Source: Candidatus Aegiribacteria sp. (lineage in GTDB: Bacteria > Fermentibacterota > Fermentibacteria > Fermentibacterales > JCC-6). Taken from it: a DNA stretch of 64,000 nucleotides. The notes under the pieces were generated by a model, which had not been told where the DNA came from, searched no databases, and saw only the letters and a program-made list of their open reading frames with translations. This document shows positions 17,578 through 25,315 of this stretch, piece by piece. Position 1 is the first letter of the stretch. Every line of letters starts with the position of its first letter. The position numbers and the translations under genes were made by a program. Location: positions 1 to 64,000 of the forward strand of contig WTBT01000013.1 in the NCBI GenBank assembly GCA_013138965.1. Direction: 5' to 3'.

Positions 17578-18582
17578 ATGATGAAATTGGCATTACTTCT
17601 CAGTGTACTTGCTATAGCACTGTTTGCTGCCTGCGGCGAACAGGCGGATGAGGGGACACAAGCTCCGGCAGAAGACACTGATGAAACAGCAATGGTTGAA
17701 ATTACCATTACAAATGGTCTTGAGATGTGGGACATTTACTATATACTCATTGATCCATCCGATGAGATATGGAGCGAAGACCGTCTTGGGGAAGAAGATA
17801 TCCTTGCTCCGGGAGAATCCTTCACTATTGAGATCGAAGAGGGCACCTGGGACATGACGGTTGAGGACGAAGACGGCGACACATATACGCTGTGGCAGGT
17901 TGAGATAGGGCCTGAAGACTACCAGTGGAATGTAACAATCGACGATCTGGATTCGGGATGGGGCGAAGATGAGTTCATCGAACCCCAGATAATAGAAACA
18001 GGCGAGGGAAGCACACACATCGCCATCACCAACGACCTTCAGGGATGGGACATATACTGGGTGTACGTTGATCCCGCCGACGCATCCCGGAGCGATGACC
18101 GTCTGGGTTCGAATGTTCTCTTCCAGGATGACCAGATCATCGTCCGGGTAGACCCCGGCACTTATTACATACAGGTAGAGGACCAGGACGGCGACACATA
18201 TACACTCCGGGAAGTTGAAGTGGATGCAGCCGGTTTCGAATGGCCGGTAACACTCGGTGATATGGACCCCATCTCAGATGTTGAGGTACATGAAGGCTTT
18301 TCTCTTGATACCGGTGATGGAACTGCGCCGGTCACCGTCGTGAACGATCTGGGCGGCTGGGACATCTTCAACGTATACGTGGACCCTTCGGATGGTCCCT
18401 GGGGTGACGACCGTCTTGGAACTGAGATTCTTACAGAATCGAATGATATCACAATCTGGGTAGACCCCGGAACCTACGATATGCGTGTACAGGACGTAGA
18501 CGGCGACACTTACACACTCTGGGAAATCGATGTTGACGAGAACGGCTACGAATGGGCAGTAGCCCTTGAGGATATGGATTAA
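17578..18582 (+). CDS. Lipoprotein built of three tandem acidic repeats
   Basis: It has 334 residues. The signal MMKLALLLSVLAIALFAACG is followed by a Cys, consistent with a lipoprotein. After a short acidic linker come three copies of a domain of about 85 residues, starting near residues 40, 145 and 250. Each copy has ITN-L--WDIY, DPSD or DPAD, DRLG, then DPGTYDM or EGTWDM, the hallmark DGDTYTLW, and a final W-V-L-DMD strand pair. The protein is very rich in Asp, Glu and Trp, which suggests calcium binding or surface contacts, but I recognise no family. SD GAGAGG lies eight bases before ATG 17578. A 6-bp hairpin (17536-17552) sits in the leader and a strong terminator follows. Confidence 0.83.
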   Translation: MMKLALLLSVLAIALFAACGEQADEGTQAPAEDTDETAMVEITITNGLEMWDIYYILIDPSDEIWSEDRLGEEDILAPGESFTIEIEEGTWDMTVEDEDGDTYTLWQVEIGPEDYQWNVTIDDLDSGWGEDEFIEPQIIETGEGSTHIAITNDLQGWDIYWVYVDPADASRSDDRLGSNVLFQDDQIIVRVDPGTYYIQVEDQDGDTYTLREVEVDAAGFEWPVTLGDMDPISDVEVHEGFSLDTGDGTAPVTVVNDLGGWDIFNVYVDPSDGPWGDDRLGTEILTESNDITIWVDPGTYDMRVQDVDGDTYTLWEIDVDENGYEWAVALEDMD

Positions 18583-18611
18583 GCTTCTAAAATATCCTTG
18601 AAACACAGTAA

Positions 18612-18646
18612 AACCCGTGGATTGCAAAGCTCTCCACGGGTTTTTT
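18612..18646 (+). terminator. Rho-independent terminator after the three-repeat lipoprotein
   Basis: A perfect 9-bp stem, AACCCGTGG (18612-18620) with CCACGGGTT (18634-18642), is followed by six T residues (18641-18646). It lies 30 bases after the lipoprotein stop. A-rich sequence on the other side could let it work weakly for rpsD transcripts arriving on the minus strand. Confidence 0.9.
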
Positions 18647-18661
18647 ATATCAGTTTATATC

Positions 18662-18726
18662 AGGGACGTACCACATTTGTTCAACTTACTCTTTATTAGT
18701 AAGTTGAAGAAATGTGGTACGTCCCT
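18662..18726. repeat. REP-like 65-bp palindromic element, copy A
   Basis: The left arm (18662-18690, begins AGGGACGTACCACATTTG) and the right arm (18698-18726) are complementary over 29 bases with one mismatch, around a 7-base loop. It lies between the convergent lipoprotein and rpsD genes. A nearly identical copy is at 23957-24021, and in both the right arm is followed by TTCCGAT, so the mobile unit probably includes that tail. The ends AGGGACG and CGTCCCT resemble palindromes spread by Y1/REP-associated transposases, but no transposase gene is in this window. Confidence 0.85.
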
Positions 18727-18741
18727 TTCCGATCCCTTGTC

Positions 18742-19350
18742 TTATTTAGAGTAGAACTCGACAACCATACGCTCGTCTACTTCAAGGGGAACATCCTCCC
18801 TGGAAGGAAGCGCCTTCATGATTATCTTCCTGGCGGCGGGATCAACATCAAGAAATGCCGGCACACCGATACCCGAACCCTCGGTAATATTAGCCTCAAT
18901 GACTTTGAGTTTTCTGCTCTTCTCCTTCAGAGAAATAACATCACCGACCTTGACGGAATAGGACGGTATGTCCAGTTTTCTGCCGTTAACGGTTATATGA
19001 CCATGGCAGACAAGCTGACGTGCCGCAGGTATGGATATGGTGAAGCCTGACCTCGCGACTACATTGTCCAGTCTGCGCTCGATCTGCTGCAGAAGGTTAT
19101 GACCGGTTTCACCCTTCATCGAAGTGGCTTTACTGTAATACTTGCGAAGCTGCTTCTCCGACAGGCCGTAATTGAACCTTATCTTCTGTTTCTCTACAAG
19201 CTGAAGCCTGTACGTTGAAGCCCTCTTCCTGCGCCATCTGCCGCCATGTTCTCCTGGTGGATTCGGGTTTGCAGGGTCTTTTCTTGTAAGGCCGGGAAGG
19301 GGTCCTAAAGACCTGATCTTGCGAAATTTCGGACCACGGTATCTTGACAT
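18742..19350 (-). CDS. rpsD: 30S ribosomal protein S4, zinc-free (C-) form
   Basis: Primary 16S rRNA-binding protein needed for small-subunit assembly. It has 202 residues: an N-terminal MSRYRGPKFRKIRSLGPLPG, then the S4 RNA-binding domain in RRLDNVVARSGFTISIPAAR and HGHITVNGRKLDIPSY. It has no cysteine cluster in the first 40 residues, so it is the cysteine-free form seen in cyanobacteria, plastids and some other phyla. It stands alone instead of beside rpsM, rpsK and rpoA, which is common for this form. GGAGG lies seven bases before the ATG, and the leader contains a promoter and two hairpins. Confidence 0.97.
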   Translation of the reverse strand: MSRYRGPKFRKIRSLGPLPGLTRKDPANPNPPGEHGGRWRRKRASTYRLQLVEKQKIRFNYGLSEKQLRKYYSKATSMKGETGHNLLQQIERRLDNVVARSGFTISIPAARQLVCHGHITVNGRKLDIPSYSVKVGDVISLKEKSRKLKVIEANITEGSGIGVPAFLDVDPAARKIIMKALPSREDVPLEVDERMVVEFYSK

Positions 19351-19384
19351 TGAGCAACCTCCGTTTTCTGTGCCTCACGAATCT

Positions 19385-19421
19385 ATCGTGGCATGACGAT
19401 AACACCGGACACCCGCCGGTG
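19385..19421 (-). promoter_or_regulatory. Two adjacent hairpins in the rpsD leader
   Basis: ATCGT/ACGAT (19385-19389 with 19396-19400) and CACCGG/CCGGTG (19403-19408 with 19416-19421) can form two small stems about 35-70 bases before the rpsD start. S4 represses its own mRNA in several bacteria by binding structured leaders, so these may be an autoregulatory site. The stems are short and the link is inference. Confidence 0.3.
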
Positions 19422-19474
19422 AACTGTTCTCGGACAGCCATCTCCATGCTTCGGCACAATTTTAATAACGCTGG

Positions 19475-19504
19475 AATCTAGTGATTGAGGGTACTAACCG
19501 TCAA
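19475..19504 (-). promoter_or_regulatory. Candidate sigma-70 promoter for rpsD
   Basis: On the minus strand TTGACG (19504-19499), an 18-base spacer and TAGATT (19480-19475) lie just downstream of the C25 peptidase terminator. The predicted transcript starts near 19468 and gives a leader of about 118 bases containing the two hairpins. Its position between a terminator and a good SD supports it. Confidence 0.45.
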
Positions 19505-19514
19505 CCTGCGGGAA

Positions 19515-19555
19515 AACCACGCAGGGGCATACTCGTGAAAAGCATACCCCCGCGT
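19515..19555 (-). terminator. Rho-independent-type terminator after the C25 peptidase gene
   Basis: On the minus strand a 14-bp stem (19555-19542 with 19532-19519, all positions paired if three G-U pairs are allowed) closes a 9-base loop and is followed by GGTTTT. It begins 17 bases after the peptidase stop. The T run is short, so termination may be partial. Confidence 0.6.
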
Positions 19556-19571
19556 CAGGATAATCTGAAAT

Positions 19572-21815
19572 CTATCTGATGACCACGCAGGATCTTGTCA
19601 TGGTATCACCGTCGGTAGTGAGCTTGACAAGGTACATACCGCCGGGTACCGTGGAACCTTCAGAATCGGTTCCCGACCAGATCACAGAATGACTTCCCGC
19701 GAGTCTTTCTCCGGATGCGACGTTTGTCACAAGCCTTCCGGATACATCGTAAATATCCAGGGACACGTTCCCGGCCCCGGGAAGGGTATAGACGAAGGTG
19801 GTGGAACCCGCGAACGGGTTTGGCACGGGAGCGGAAAGCTCAAGGCTCAGCACACCTGTTTCACCGCCTGCAACACCAACTCCGAATACGGGTACAGAAG
19901 CGACATAGGGATACAGGTTATGATGTGTAATTGTAACGGTAACAAATGCTACGCCAGGAATTGCGGGGATAACAAGTGAGGCCAGACCTGAAGCATTGGT
20001 ATAGCCGCTCTGAAGGAGAGTAGTATCCTGAACAACGCCCACAAGAGCGCCTTCAATGTTTGATCCCCCCGCGGTTACAGTTACGTCCCAGGTGCCCGGG
20101 GTGATGGTGGAAGGATGGGCTCCGACAAGACGTACCAGAGGTGATGCAACCGTAAAGATATCGAATTCGGGGCAGCCCATTATCATGTGCATGTTGCTGT
20201 TGCTGGTGCTTGATGTATACTGATAAGCCTTTATCTTGCCGTAATCGAAGGCCGCGCCCATGTGGTACAATTCCTCTTCAAAGTATCCCCTGAACTGGTA
20301 CATGGCCAGAGAATCCGTGGGGCCGACAGGGCTGTCATCGGTTGCGCCCATGAAGCCTACGGCTCCCTTGGGGGTGGAAACACTGCCCTCACCCAGCCAT
20401 GCTTCTCCGAAACAGGTGTTTGAACCGTCGAATGCGCAGTTCTGACAGGCTATGGAACTTATCCAGGGCAGCCTGCGACCGTTGGAGAGTGCCGCTACAT
20501 CACCGTTGTTGAAACCGGTGGTTATCCAGGATGTCTGGCTTCCGTGTCCAATATAGCTGAGAAGTGAAAGCCCAGTGTTGACCTCAGCGGATATGTTCGC
20601 AACCGTAGGATTAATGCCGCCATGGGAACTGTTGGCGCAGTAGAGTGTGGTGGACATAGCATGTGCTGTGAATACCTGGGCGTACCTGTACGACATCAGA
20701 GGATCCTGGAAATGCGTTGAACCGATACTTATTGCATGCTGGAACCAGCTCGAGGCAGGCTCGTATGGATCGCTCTCGTAGTTTTTGATCTTCCCGCACT
20801 GGTACGCAAGAACATCTGTATCACCGCATATCCTTCCAACATGGATGCTTGGATCAACACCTGTACCGATGACACCGTACTGATTATCAGCTTCCGTACC
20901 GCTGGCATATGGAGGCGGCACTACATTCTCGTCGCCGACAATGAGTATCCACTCCGGTTTGTTCGGCAATGTATTGTACGCGTTTTCAATCCAGGTATCT
21001 ATGGCTGGGGCCGTGCTGCCGATGGCGGGAACAACGCCATATATAACTTCCAGACCGGTCTCTCTTTTCCAGTCTATGAGATCCCTAGCGTAACCGATGC
21101 TCTCTGTAGTTCCTATTACGAGATAGGACCCGTCGATAACATCAGTGCCCGAGAGTTCAAGTCCCAGGACCTGCTTATAGATCGGCAGGAAACTCCGGGT
21201 ATATCCATCGAAAGGTTTGTAAATCTCATTCTCGCCTGTGCCTTCAGTAGTAAGGCGTACGGTGATATTCGTGTTGATTATGGTTTCACCCGTAACAGGA
21301 TTGTGCTGTACTGGTGAAAAAGTCACCCATGCAACCCTGATATCCCGGAGAATGCTTACCCTCTCAACAGAAACAGGCTGCGAGGGATAGAATTCGGAAT
21401 TAGAATAGACATTTTCATCAATTCTGTAAGGCGCGGGCCCTCCGCTCCTGGTCGGGTACTCCTGGAATGGCGGAATGCTGTAGATTCCCAGGGGCGAGGA
21501 TTCCGATGAAACGATCTCCACACTGACAGCCCCTGTATTGGGAATAAGAACCATCCTTCTGATGATCGGCAGATCAGGGCTTCCCACAGGCACACCCATT
21601 CCCTCGCCGGGAATTCTTAGAATGGTTCCGGAGCCGAAATCTCCAACGCTTTTACTTCCAGCTGTAAGGGCTGGAAGGGTAAATTCAACCAGAATACCTT
21701 CAGCGTCCGTGCCAAGGTATTCAGCAGCTTCCGCGCAATCCTCGGCGCGGTACACCACTTCGGCACCGGCTGCTACTGTAAGAAGCAGCAATGGAATGAT
21801 AAGCACTCTCAACAT
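19572..21815 (-). CDS. Secreted gingipain-like C25 cysteine peptidase with C-terminal sorting domain
   Basis: Exported endopeptidase, 747 residues. Residues 1-18 are a signal peptide (LLLLTVAAGAEV). A propeptide-like beta region (about 40-220) precedes the catalytic caspase-like domain. The dyad is His424 in YIGHGSQTSW and Cys457 in SSIACQNCAFD; the spacing of 33 equals that of RgpB. A beta-sandwich follows, then a final ~90-residue domain with PVPNPFAGST and LDIYDVSGRLV, the FlgD-like/Por sorting type used for surface delivery in FCB bacteria. No T9SS structural gene is in the window. GGAGG precedes the ATG by six bases. A terminator and then rpsD lie downstream. Confidence 0.93.
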   Translation of the reverse strand: MLRVLIIPLLLLTVAAGAEVVYRAEDCAEAAEYLGTDAEGILVEFTLPALTAGSKSVGDFGSGTILRIPGEGMGVPVGSPDLPIIRRMVLIPNTGAVSVEIVSSESSPLGIYSIPPFQEYPTRSGGPAPYRIDENVYSNSEFYPSQPVSVERVSILRDIRVAWVTFSPVQHNPVTGETIINTNITVRLTTEGTGENEIYKPFDGYTRSFLPIYKQVLGLELSGTDVIDGSYLVIGTTESIGYARDLIDWKRETGLEVIYGVVPAIGSTAPAIDTWIENAYNTLPNKPEWILIVGDENVVPPPYASGTEADNQYGVIGTGVDPSIHVGRICGDTDVLAYQCGKIKNYESDPYEPASSWFQHAISIGSTHFQDPLMSYRYAQVFTAHAMSTTLYCANSSHGGINPTVANISAEVNTGLSLLSYIGHGSQTSWITTGFNNGDVAALSNGRRLPWISSIACQNCAFDGSNTCFGEAWLGEGSVSTPKGAVGFMGATDDSPVGPTDSLAMYQFRGYFEEELYHMGAAFDYGKIKAYQYTSSTSNSNMHMIMGCPEFDIFTVASPLVRLVGAHPSTITPGTWDVTVTAGGSNIEGALVGVVQDTTLLQSGYTNASGLASLVIPAIPGVAFVTVTITHHNLYPYVASVPVFGVGVAGGETGVLSLELSAPVPNPFAGSTTFVYTLPGAGNVSLDIYDVSGRLVTNVASGERLAGSHSVIWSGTDSEGSTVPGGMYLVKLTTDGDTMTRSCVVIR

Positions 21816-22231
21816 TTTTTACCTCCAGAGTTTAGGGCGTCTTCAATCAAATGTATGATAATACAGGAACCTATTAATTTAATCCTAATCCGACAATATC
21901 AGTAAGTATAACTTGAACTGTTCATAAATAGTTCCCGCACGGAAACAAGTCAAGCGTTTGAACAAGACCGGAATTGCAGTCCTGCTGCTCTGATTATTGG
22001 AGTTCATGTTATTGCAGTCTGTGAAGCGTTCGCAAGAATCAAAGGCAAATCGTATCGAGTGAAATATCTATGATAGAACTAATTAATACTGGTTCAATTG
22101 TTTCAGCACATATTCCGTTTGGCGAGGATCACCAAGTTGACTATTGTATTAATATGAGATTAAGCATAATGTCAATGAAATTATTATTAGTAGTATTTTG
22201 CTATTTCTAAACGTATACGAAGGAATTCCAC
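21816..22231. other. 416-bp intergenic region, AT-rich, divergent promoters expected
   Basis: No gene, RNA gene or repeat was found. It separates the divergent peptidase (minus) and antitoxin (plus) genes, so it must hold both promoters. Weak candidates are TTGACT (21953-21948)-17-TATTTA on the minus strand and TTGTAT (22144-22149)-17-TAATGT on the plus strand. The right half is clearly richer in A and T than nearby genes, in keeping with an acquired toxin-antitoxin remnant. Confidence 0.5.
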
Positions 22232-22474
22232 ATGGCTGCAGCAATCACAAATGAAATACTCAATAGCGCGTTACAACAACCGGAAAAGGATAGAGCTCGA
22301 ATTGCTGAGGCTCTTATTGCAAGTCTGGATATAAAGACAGAGCCTAATGTTGAACAAGCTTGGCAACAGGAAATAGATAAGCGCTTAAGCGAAATAGATA
22401 AGGGTATTGTTAAATGCATTCCATGGGAAGAAGTTAGAGATCGTCTTTACAAGAATACCCATGCACAAAGTTGA
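22232..22474 (+). CDS. Addiction-module component (CHP02574-type antitoxin)
   Basis: An 80-residue protein with the pattern of the short antitoxin family annotated as putative addiction module component: LNSALQQPEKDRARIAEALIASLD, then an acidic helix ending in IPWEEVRDRLY. These proteins are usually the first gene of a pair with a ParE/RelE-like toxin and probably repress their own operon. AAGGA lies about eight bases before the ATG. The downstream gene overlaps by 14 bp, as expected for such a pair, but it is broken. The region is AT-rich compared with its neighbours, suggesting transfer. Confidence 0.75.
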   Translation: MAAAITNEILNSALQQPEKDRARIAEALIASLDIKTEPNVEQAWQQEIDKRLSEIDKGIVKCIPWEEVRDRLYKNTHAQS

Positions 22475-22562
22475 TGTACACCCGGATGTTTATGCTGAGT
22501 TGGATCCTGATTATTGGCATGAGAGAGTAATTCATTGGAATGGCAGCCGACAAGATAACTAA
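22461..22562 (+). pseudogene. Truncated RelE/ParE-type toxin
   Basis: ATG 22461 lies inside the antitoxin 3' end. It opens MHKVDVHPDVYAELDPDYWHE, which resembles the first strand and helix of RelE/ParE toxins (usually MHKV-IHP-AY-EL). The frame diverges and stops after 33 codons, against the usual 90-100. No later frame shows a clear toxin C-terminus. I read it as a decayed toxin; the match is short, so a small unrelated peptide is possible. Confidence 0.5.
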
Positions 22563-22817
22563 GAAATTGTTTTGCGAACAATCAGTTTCAGCAGGATGTC
22601 AACACTGTTTTGGGTTAGGAGAACGTCCGATAATGCAGCATCGGCATTTTGGAGGATACAAAATGGGAAACTACAATGAAAGAAGCAATTGGATCAACCC
22701 TCACACAATTTCTGTGAATTCCAGTGATTTCATTTTACCTTGAATTTTGTCCCGACTGCCAGAGAATTCTCTCTGGAAAAATGGAAATACGGGTTCTCTT
22801 CGAAATGTGTTACATCC

Positions 22818-23378
22818 TTAAGTTATCAGCAGGCCTTTCTGGAGCATCATCATGGGGTTGAAAGTCGCGAAATCAGCCTGATGCACCAGAACCGTCTCCA
22901 CTCTCTGCGGCCTTCCCTCGCCCTCCTTCGCATGACACCCGATCATATTGATTATCGCCATCGGCATATCAAATCTGGCAGCGAGTATGGCCCCGGATAT
23001 GGGATGTCTTGCGTGTTTGCCGTGAAGGCTCTTTACATAACCATCCTCAGTACGCTCGATTTCCAGCAGTTTTCCCACATCGTGAAGAAGGCCTCCGGCA
23101 ACAAGTATGTCATGGTCGATCAGAAACGGCAGTGTACAGTTCGACTGTATTGCCCGGGCAAGGCCCAGAGCGCCTTCGGTTACAGCGATAGTATGCTGAA
23201 TCAGATTGATTCCATGTGTATCGGTAAGCAGTGTGAATGGGATCTTCTCCAGATCCACCGGTTCCCATCCACCCTCCTCTGCGGCTGCGGTCCATATTTC
23301 AACGGTTTTCCGTCTGAGTTCAGGATCACTGATCTTATCGAGCTGCTCTTTGAAAAGTGCCTCAATCCTGTTTTTCAT
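22818..23378 (-). CDS. HD-domain phosphohydrolase
   Basis: A 186-residue metal-dependent hydrolase. The HD metal ligands are in NLIQHTIAV, LLHDVGKLLEIE and the later HARHPISG and IGCHAKEGE. Family members act on nucleotides or cyclic nucleotides; the substrate is unknown here. No other domain is visible. The ATG at 23378 follows AAGGG by about eight bases. It lies 16 bases downstream of the small secreted protein gene and is probably co-transcribed with it. Confidence 0.85.
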   Translation of the reverse strand: MKNRIEALFKEQLDKISDPELRRKTVEIWTAAAEEGGWEPVDLEKIPFTLLTDTHGINLIQHTIAVTEGALGLARAIQSNCTLPFLIDHDILVAGGLLHDVGKLLEIERTEDGYVKSLHGKHARHPISGAILAARFDMPMAIINMIGCHAKEGEGRPQRVETVLVHQADFATFNPMMMLQKGLLIT

Positions 23379-23394
23379 GAATAACCCTTATCAG

Positions 23395-23871
23395 TTAGAG
23401 TTCCGATTGTAGAAAACTTTCACCCAGTTTCCAGTCATCCCCTTCGCGCACCATCGCGATTGCTATCTCTTCGGGATAATCAGGAATATCAAGGAACACG
23501 GTGCTGCTGTCTCCCTGTATATCAAAGCTGGAAACCTCAATATCCTCTCTTAATGGAAGCTGATCGGTAATACCTGGGGCGCTTATAAGAACGTAGATAA
23601 AGTCAGTGGTAGTCCAGTTCAGGAGTTCATCCCCGGTCAGTGCTATCTCAAGCTCCGCTGATATCTCAGCCGCGGCCTGATCCGGCTGCATTTTAACCAT
23701 CATCAGCATCATATTGAGCATATTAATCGAATTCGAGGAAAGACCGGCTTCAACACCGCAGGCATCACCTTCGTAGAAGGCATCAACCAGATTCTCAAGT
23801 GCTTCGCCAGGTTCATTTGACAAGACCGCACCGGCAAGGACAGCAAGCAACAGGGGTATAAACTTCTTCAA
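23395..23871 (-). CDS. Small secreted protein of unknown function, TTG start
   Basis: It has 158 residues. A typical signal peptide, MKKFIPLLLAVLAGAVLS, lacks a lipobox, so the protein is probably periplasmic. The mature part has a helical half (EALENLVDAFYEGDACG) and a beta half ending DDWKLGESF, reminiscent of NTF2-like secreted proteins and of the protein at 17033. No function is assigned. The start is TTG 23871, six bases after AAAGGA; no ATG fits. The final ~50 residues contain IPDYPEEIAIAMVREGD, typical of a beta sheet edge. Confidence 0.75.
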   Translation of the reverse strand: MKKFIPLLLAVLAGAVLSNEPGEALENLVDAFYEGDACGVEAGLSSNSINMLNMMLMMVKMQPDQAAAEISAELEIALTGDELLNWTTTDFIYVLISAPGITDQLPLREDIEVSSFDIQGDSSTVFLDIPDYPEEIAIAMVREGDDWKLGESFLQSEL

Positions 23872-23956
23872 TGCTTTTCCTTTCGCATGAGTTCAGGGGC
23901 TTTCATGCCGTATATAGCCGATACACGCTCAGCGGTTCCTGGGAGTTAGGAGAGTT

Positions 23957-24021
23957 AGGGACGTACCACATTTCTTCAACTTACTTATAATCGGTAAGTT
24001 GAAGAAATGTGGTACGTCCCT
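23957..24021. repeat. REP-like 65-bp palindromic element, copy B
   Basis: The left arm (23957-23984) and right arm (23994-24021) are perfectly complementary over 28 bases around TTATAATCG. The arms equal those of copy A at 18662 except for one base, and the TTCCGAT tail is shared. It lies between the small secreted protein gene and the dehydrogenase stop, so it is in the 3' region of the dehydrogenase transcript and could act as an mRNA-stabilising or terminating hairpin. Confidence 0.87.
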
Positions 24022-24039
24022 TTCCGATTCGGGATCCGG

Positions 24040-25227
24040 TCAGTTCATTGCACTGATAATGGCATCGGTCATTTCAGTTGTGCTTGCAGCTCCCTTTTCC
24101 AGAACATCCTGGGAACCCTTCAGCTTCAGCATGTCGTAGCTGCGGACTTTACCTTCGGCTATAACGGTTTCAATGGCTTTCCTTATCCTTGCAGCCTTTT
24201 CCGTCTCACCAACGTGGTCAAGCATCATACAGGCGGAGAGTATCATCGCCATAGGGTTAACAATCGATACCTCGTAATCCGCATACTTCGGAGCCGAACC
24301 GTGAGTAGGCTCAAAGACCGCGACTTCCTCGCCTATATTGGCGCTGCAGGCAAATCCGAGGCCTCCTACAAGCCCGGCGAATCCATCGGATACGATATCA
24401 CCGAACATGTTGCTCGAAATTATCACTCCGTAATCTTCGGGATTTTTCGTAAGCCACATCATCTGGGCATCAATGTTCGTCTCCCAGAGATCAATATCCG
24501 GATACTTCTCCGAAATCTTCCTTCCCTCTTCCCTCAGCATACCGCTTGTCTCGCGGATAACGTTGGGTTTCTCGCAGATCGTAACGCTCTTGTAGCCGAA
24601 TTTGTCCGCATATTCAAATGCGGCAGTCAATATTCTTCTGCAGGCGTTTCTGGAGAATATCCTGGTGGAGACGGCAAGGTCTTTCCTGGGAACATCGGCA
24701 AAATTCTTCTCGAATTTCGGATGGCTCATAAGGGCATCGTACACGTTGTCCGGAGGATCAGTCCATTCCACACCTCCGTACAGTCCTTCCGTGTTCTGCC
24801 TGAATATCACCGCATCTACGAGAGGTTCCTCTATCGTGTCACCGGGGCCTCTGCGGATGAAGTTAAGCGGATTGCCCGTAAAGGCTTTGCAGGGTCTCAT
24901 GCAGATGTCAAGGTTAAAATGCTGCCGCATCGCAACAATGGGACTGTAGTAAACGAGTCCCTTGTCCCGCAATGACGGGTCCAGTTCGGCAAGGGTTTTG
25001 TCCTTCGGCTTAGATGTAATGGCTCCAAATAAGGCGATCTTATGCTTTTGAAGCAGGTCTATTGTCCTGTCAGGAAGGGGATTCCCCTCCTTCTTCCAGA
25101 ATTCCCACCCGATATCGGCGTGAACGTAATCGGCTTCGAAACCCACAGCTTCCAGAACTCTCAGAGTTTCATCAAGTACTGCGCCTCCAATGCCGTCTCC
25201 AGGCATTGTCACAACAGTCCTTCTCAT
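24040..25227 (-). CDS. Isocitrate/isopropylmalate-family dehydrogenase, probably NADP-linked
   Basis: Oxidative decarboxylation of a 2-hydroxy-acid such as isocitrate. It has 395 residues. MPGDGIGGAVLDETLRVLE starts the Rossmann-like domain. Substrate-site sequences are AMRQHFNLDICMRP and RQNTEGLYGGVEW, metal-binding aspartates lie in NMFGDIVSDGFAGL, and the cofactor loop is FEPTHGSAPKYADY. In characterised members Lys-Tyr after HG-AP marks NADP preference, whereas NAD enzymes have Asp-Ile. I infer NADP; whether the substrate is isocitrate is likely but not proven. GGGAG lies six bases before the ATG. Palindrome B sits just downstream. Confidence 0.85.
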   Translation of the reverse strand: MRRTVVTMPGDGIGGAVLDETLRVLEAVGFEADYVHADIGWEFWKKEGNPLPDRTIDLLQKHKIALFGAITSKPKDKTLAELDPSLRDKGLVYYSPIVAMRQHFNLDICMRPCKAFTGNPLNFIRRGPGDTIEEPLVDAVIFRQNTEGLYGGVEWTDPPDNVYDALMSHPKFEKNFADVPRKDLAVSTRIFSRNACRRILTAAFEYADKFGYKSVTICEKPNVIRETSGMLREEGRKISEKYPDIDLWETNIDAQMMWLTKNPEDYGVIISSNMFGDIVSDGFAGLVGGLGFACSANIGEEVAVFEPTHGSAPKYADYEVSIVNPMAMILSACMMLDHVGETEKAARIRKAIETVIAEGKVRSYDMLKLKGSQDVLEKGAASTTEMTDAIISAMN

Positions 25228-25315
25228 CAGCTACTCCCTTCGGTTAACATTTTCCAAAAGCACCAACAGCCCGGCAAAGATACTTACTGAATTAATCGGA
25301 GAGAACCCCTGCGTA

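Noticed and set aside
22540-22743. 67-codon plus-strand frame after the toxin remnant
   Set aside because: Composition is erratic, there is no SD and no family pattern; it most likely reflects decayed DNA.
22759-22776. Hairpin CCAGAGA/TCTCTGG downstream of the HD gene
   Set aside because: No T run follows on the minus strand, and the stem is only 7 bp, so it was not called a terminator.
24007-24975. 322-codon plus-strand frame opposite the dehydrogenase
   Set aside because: It starts inside a palindromic element and mirrors the conserved dehydrogenase; no signal of its own.
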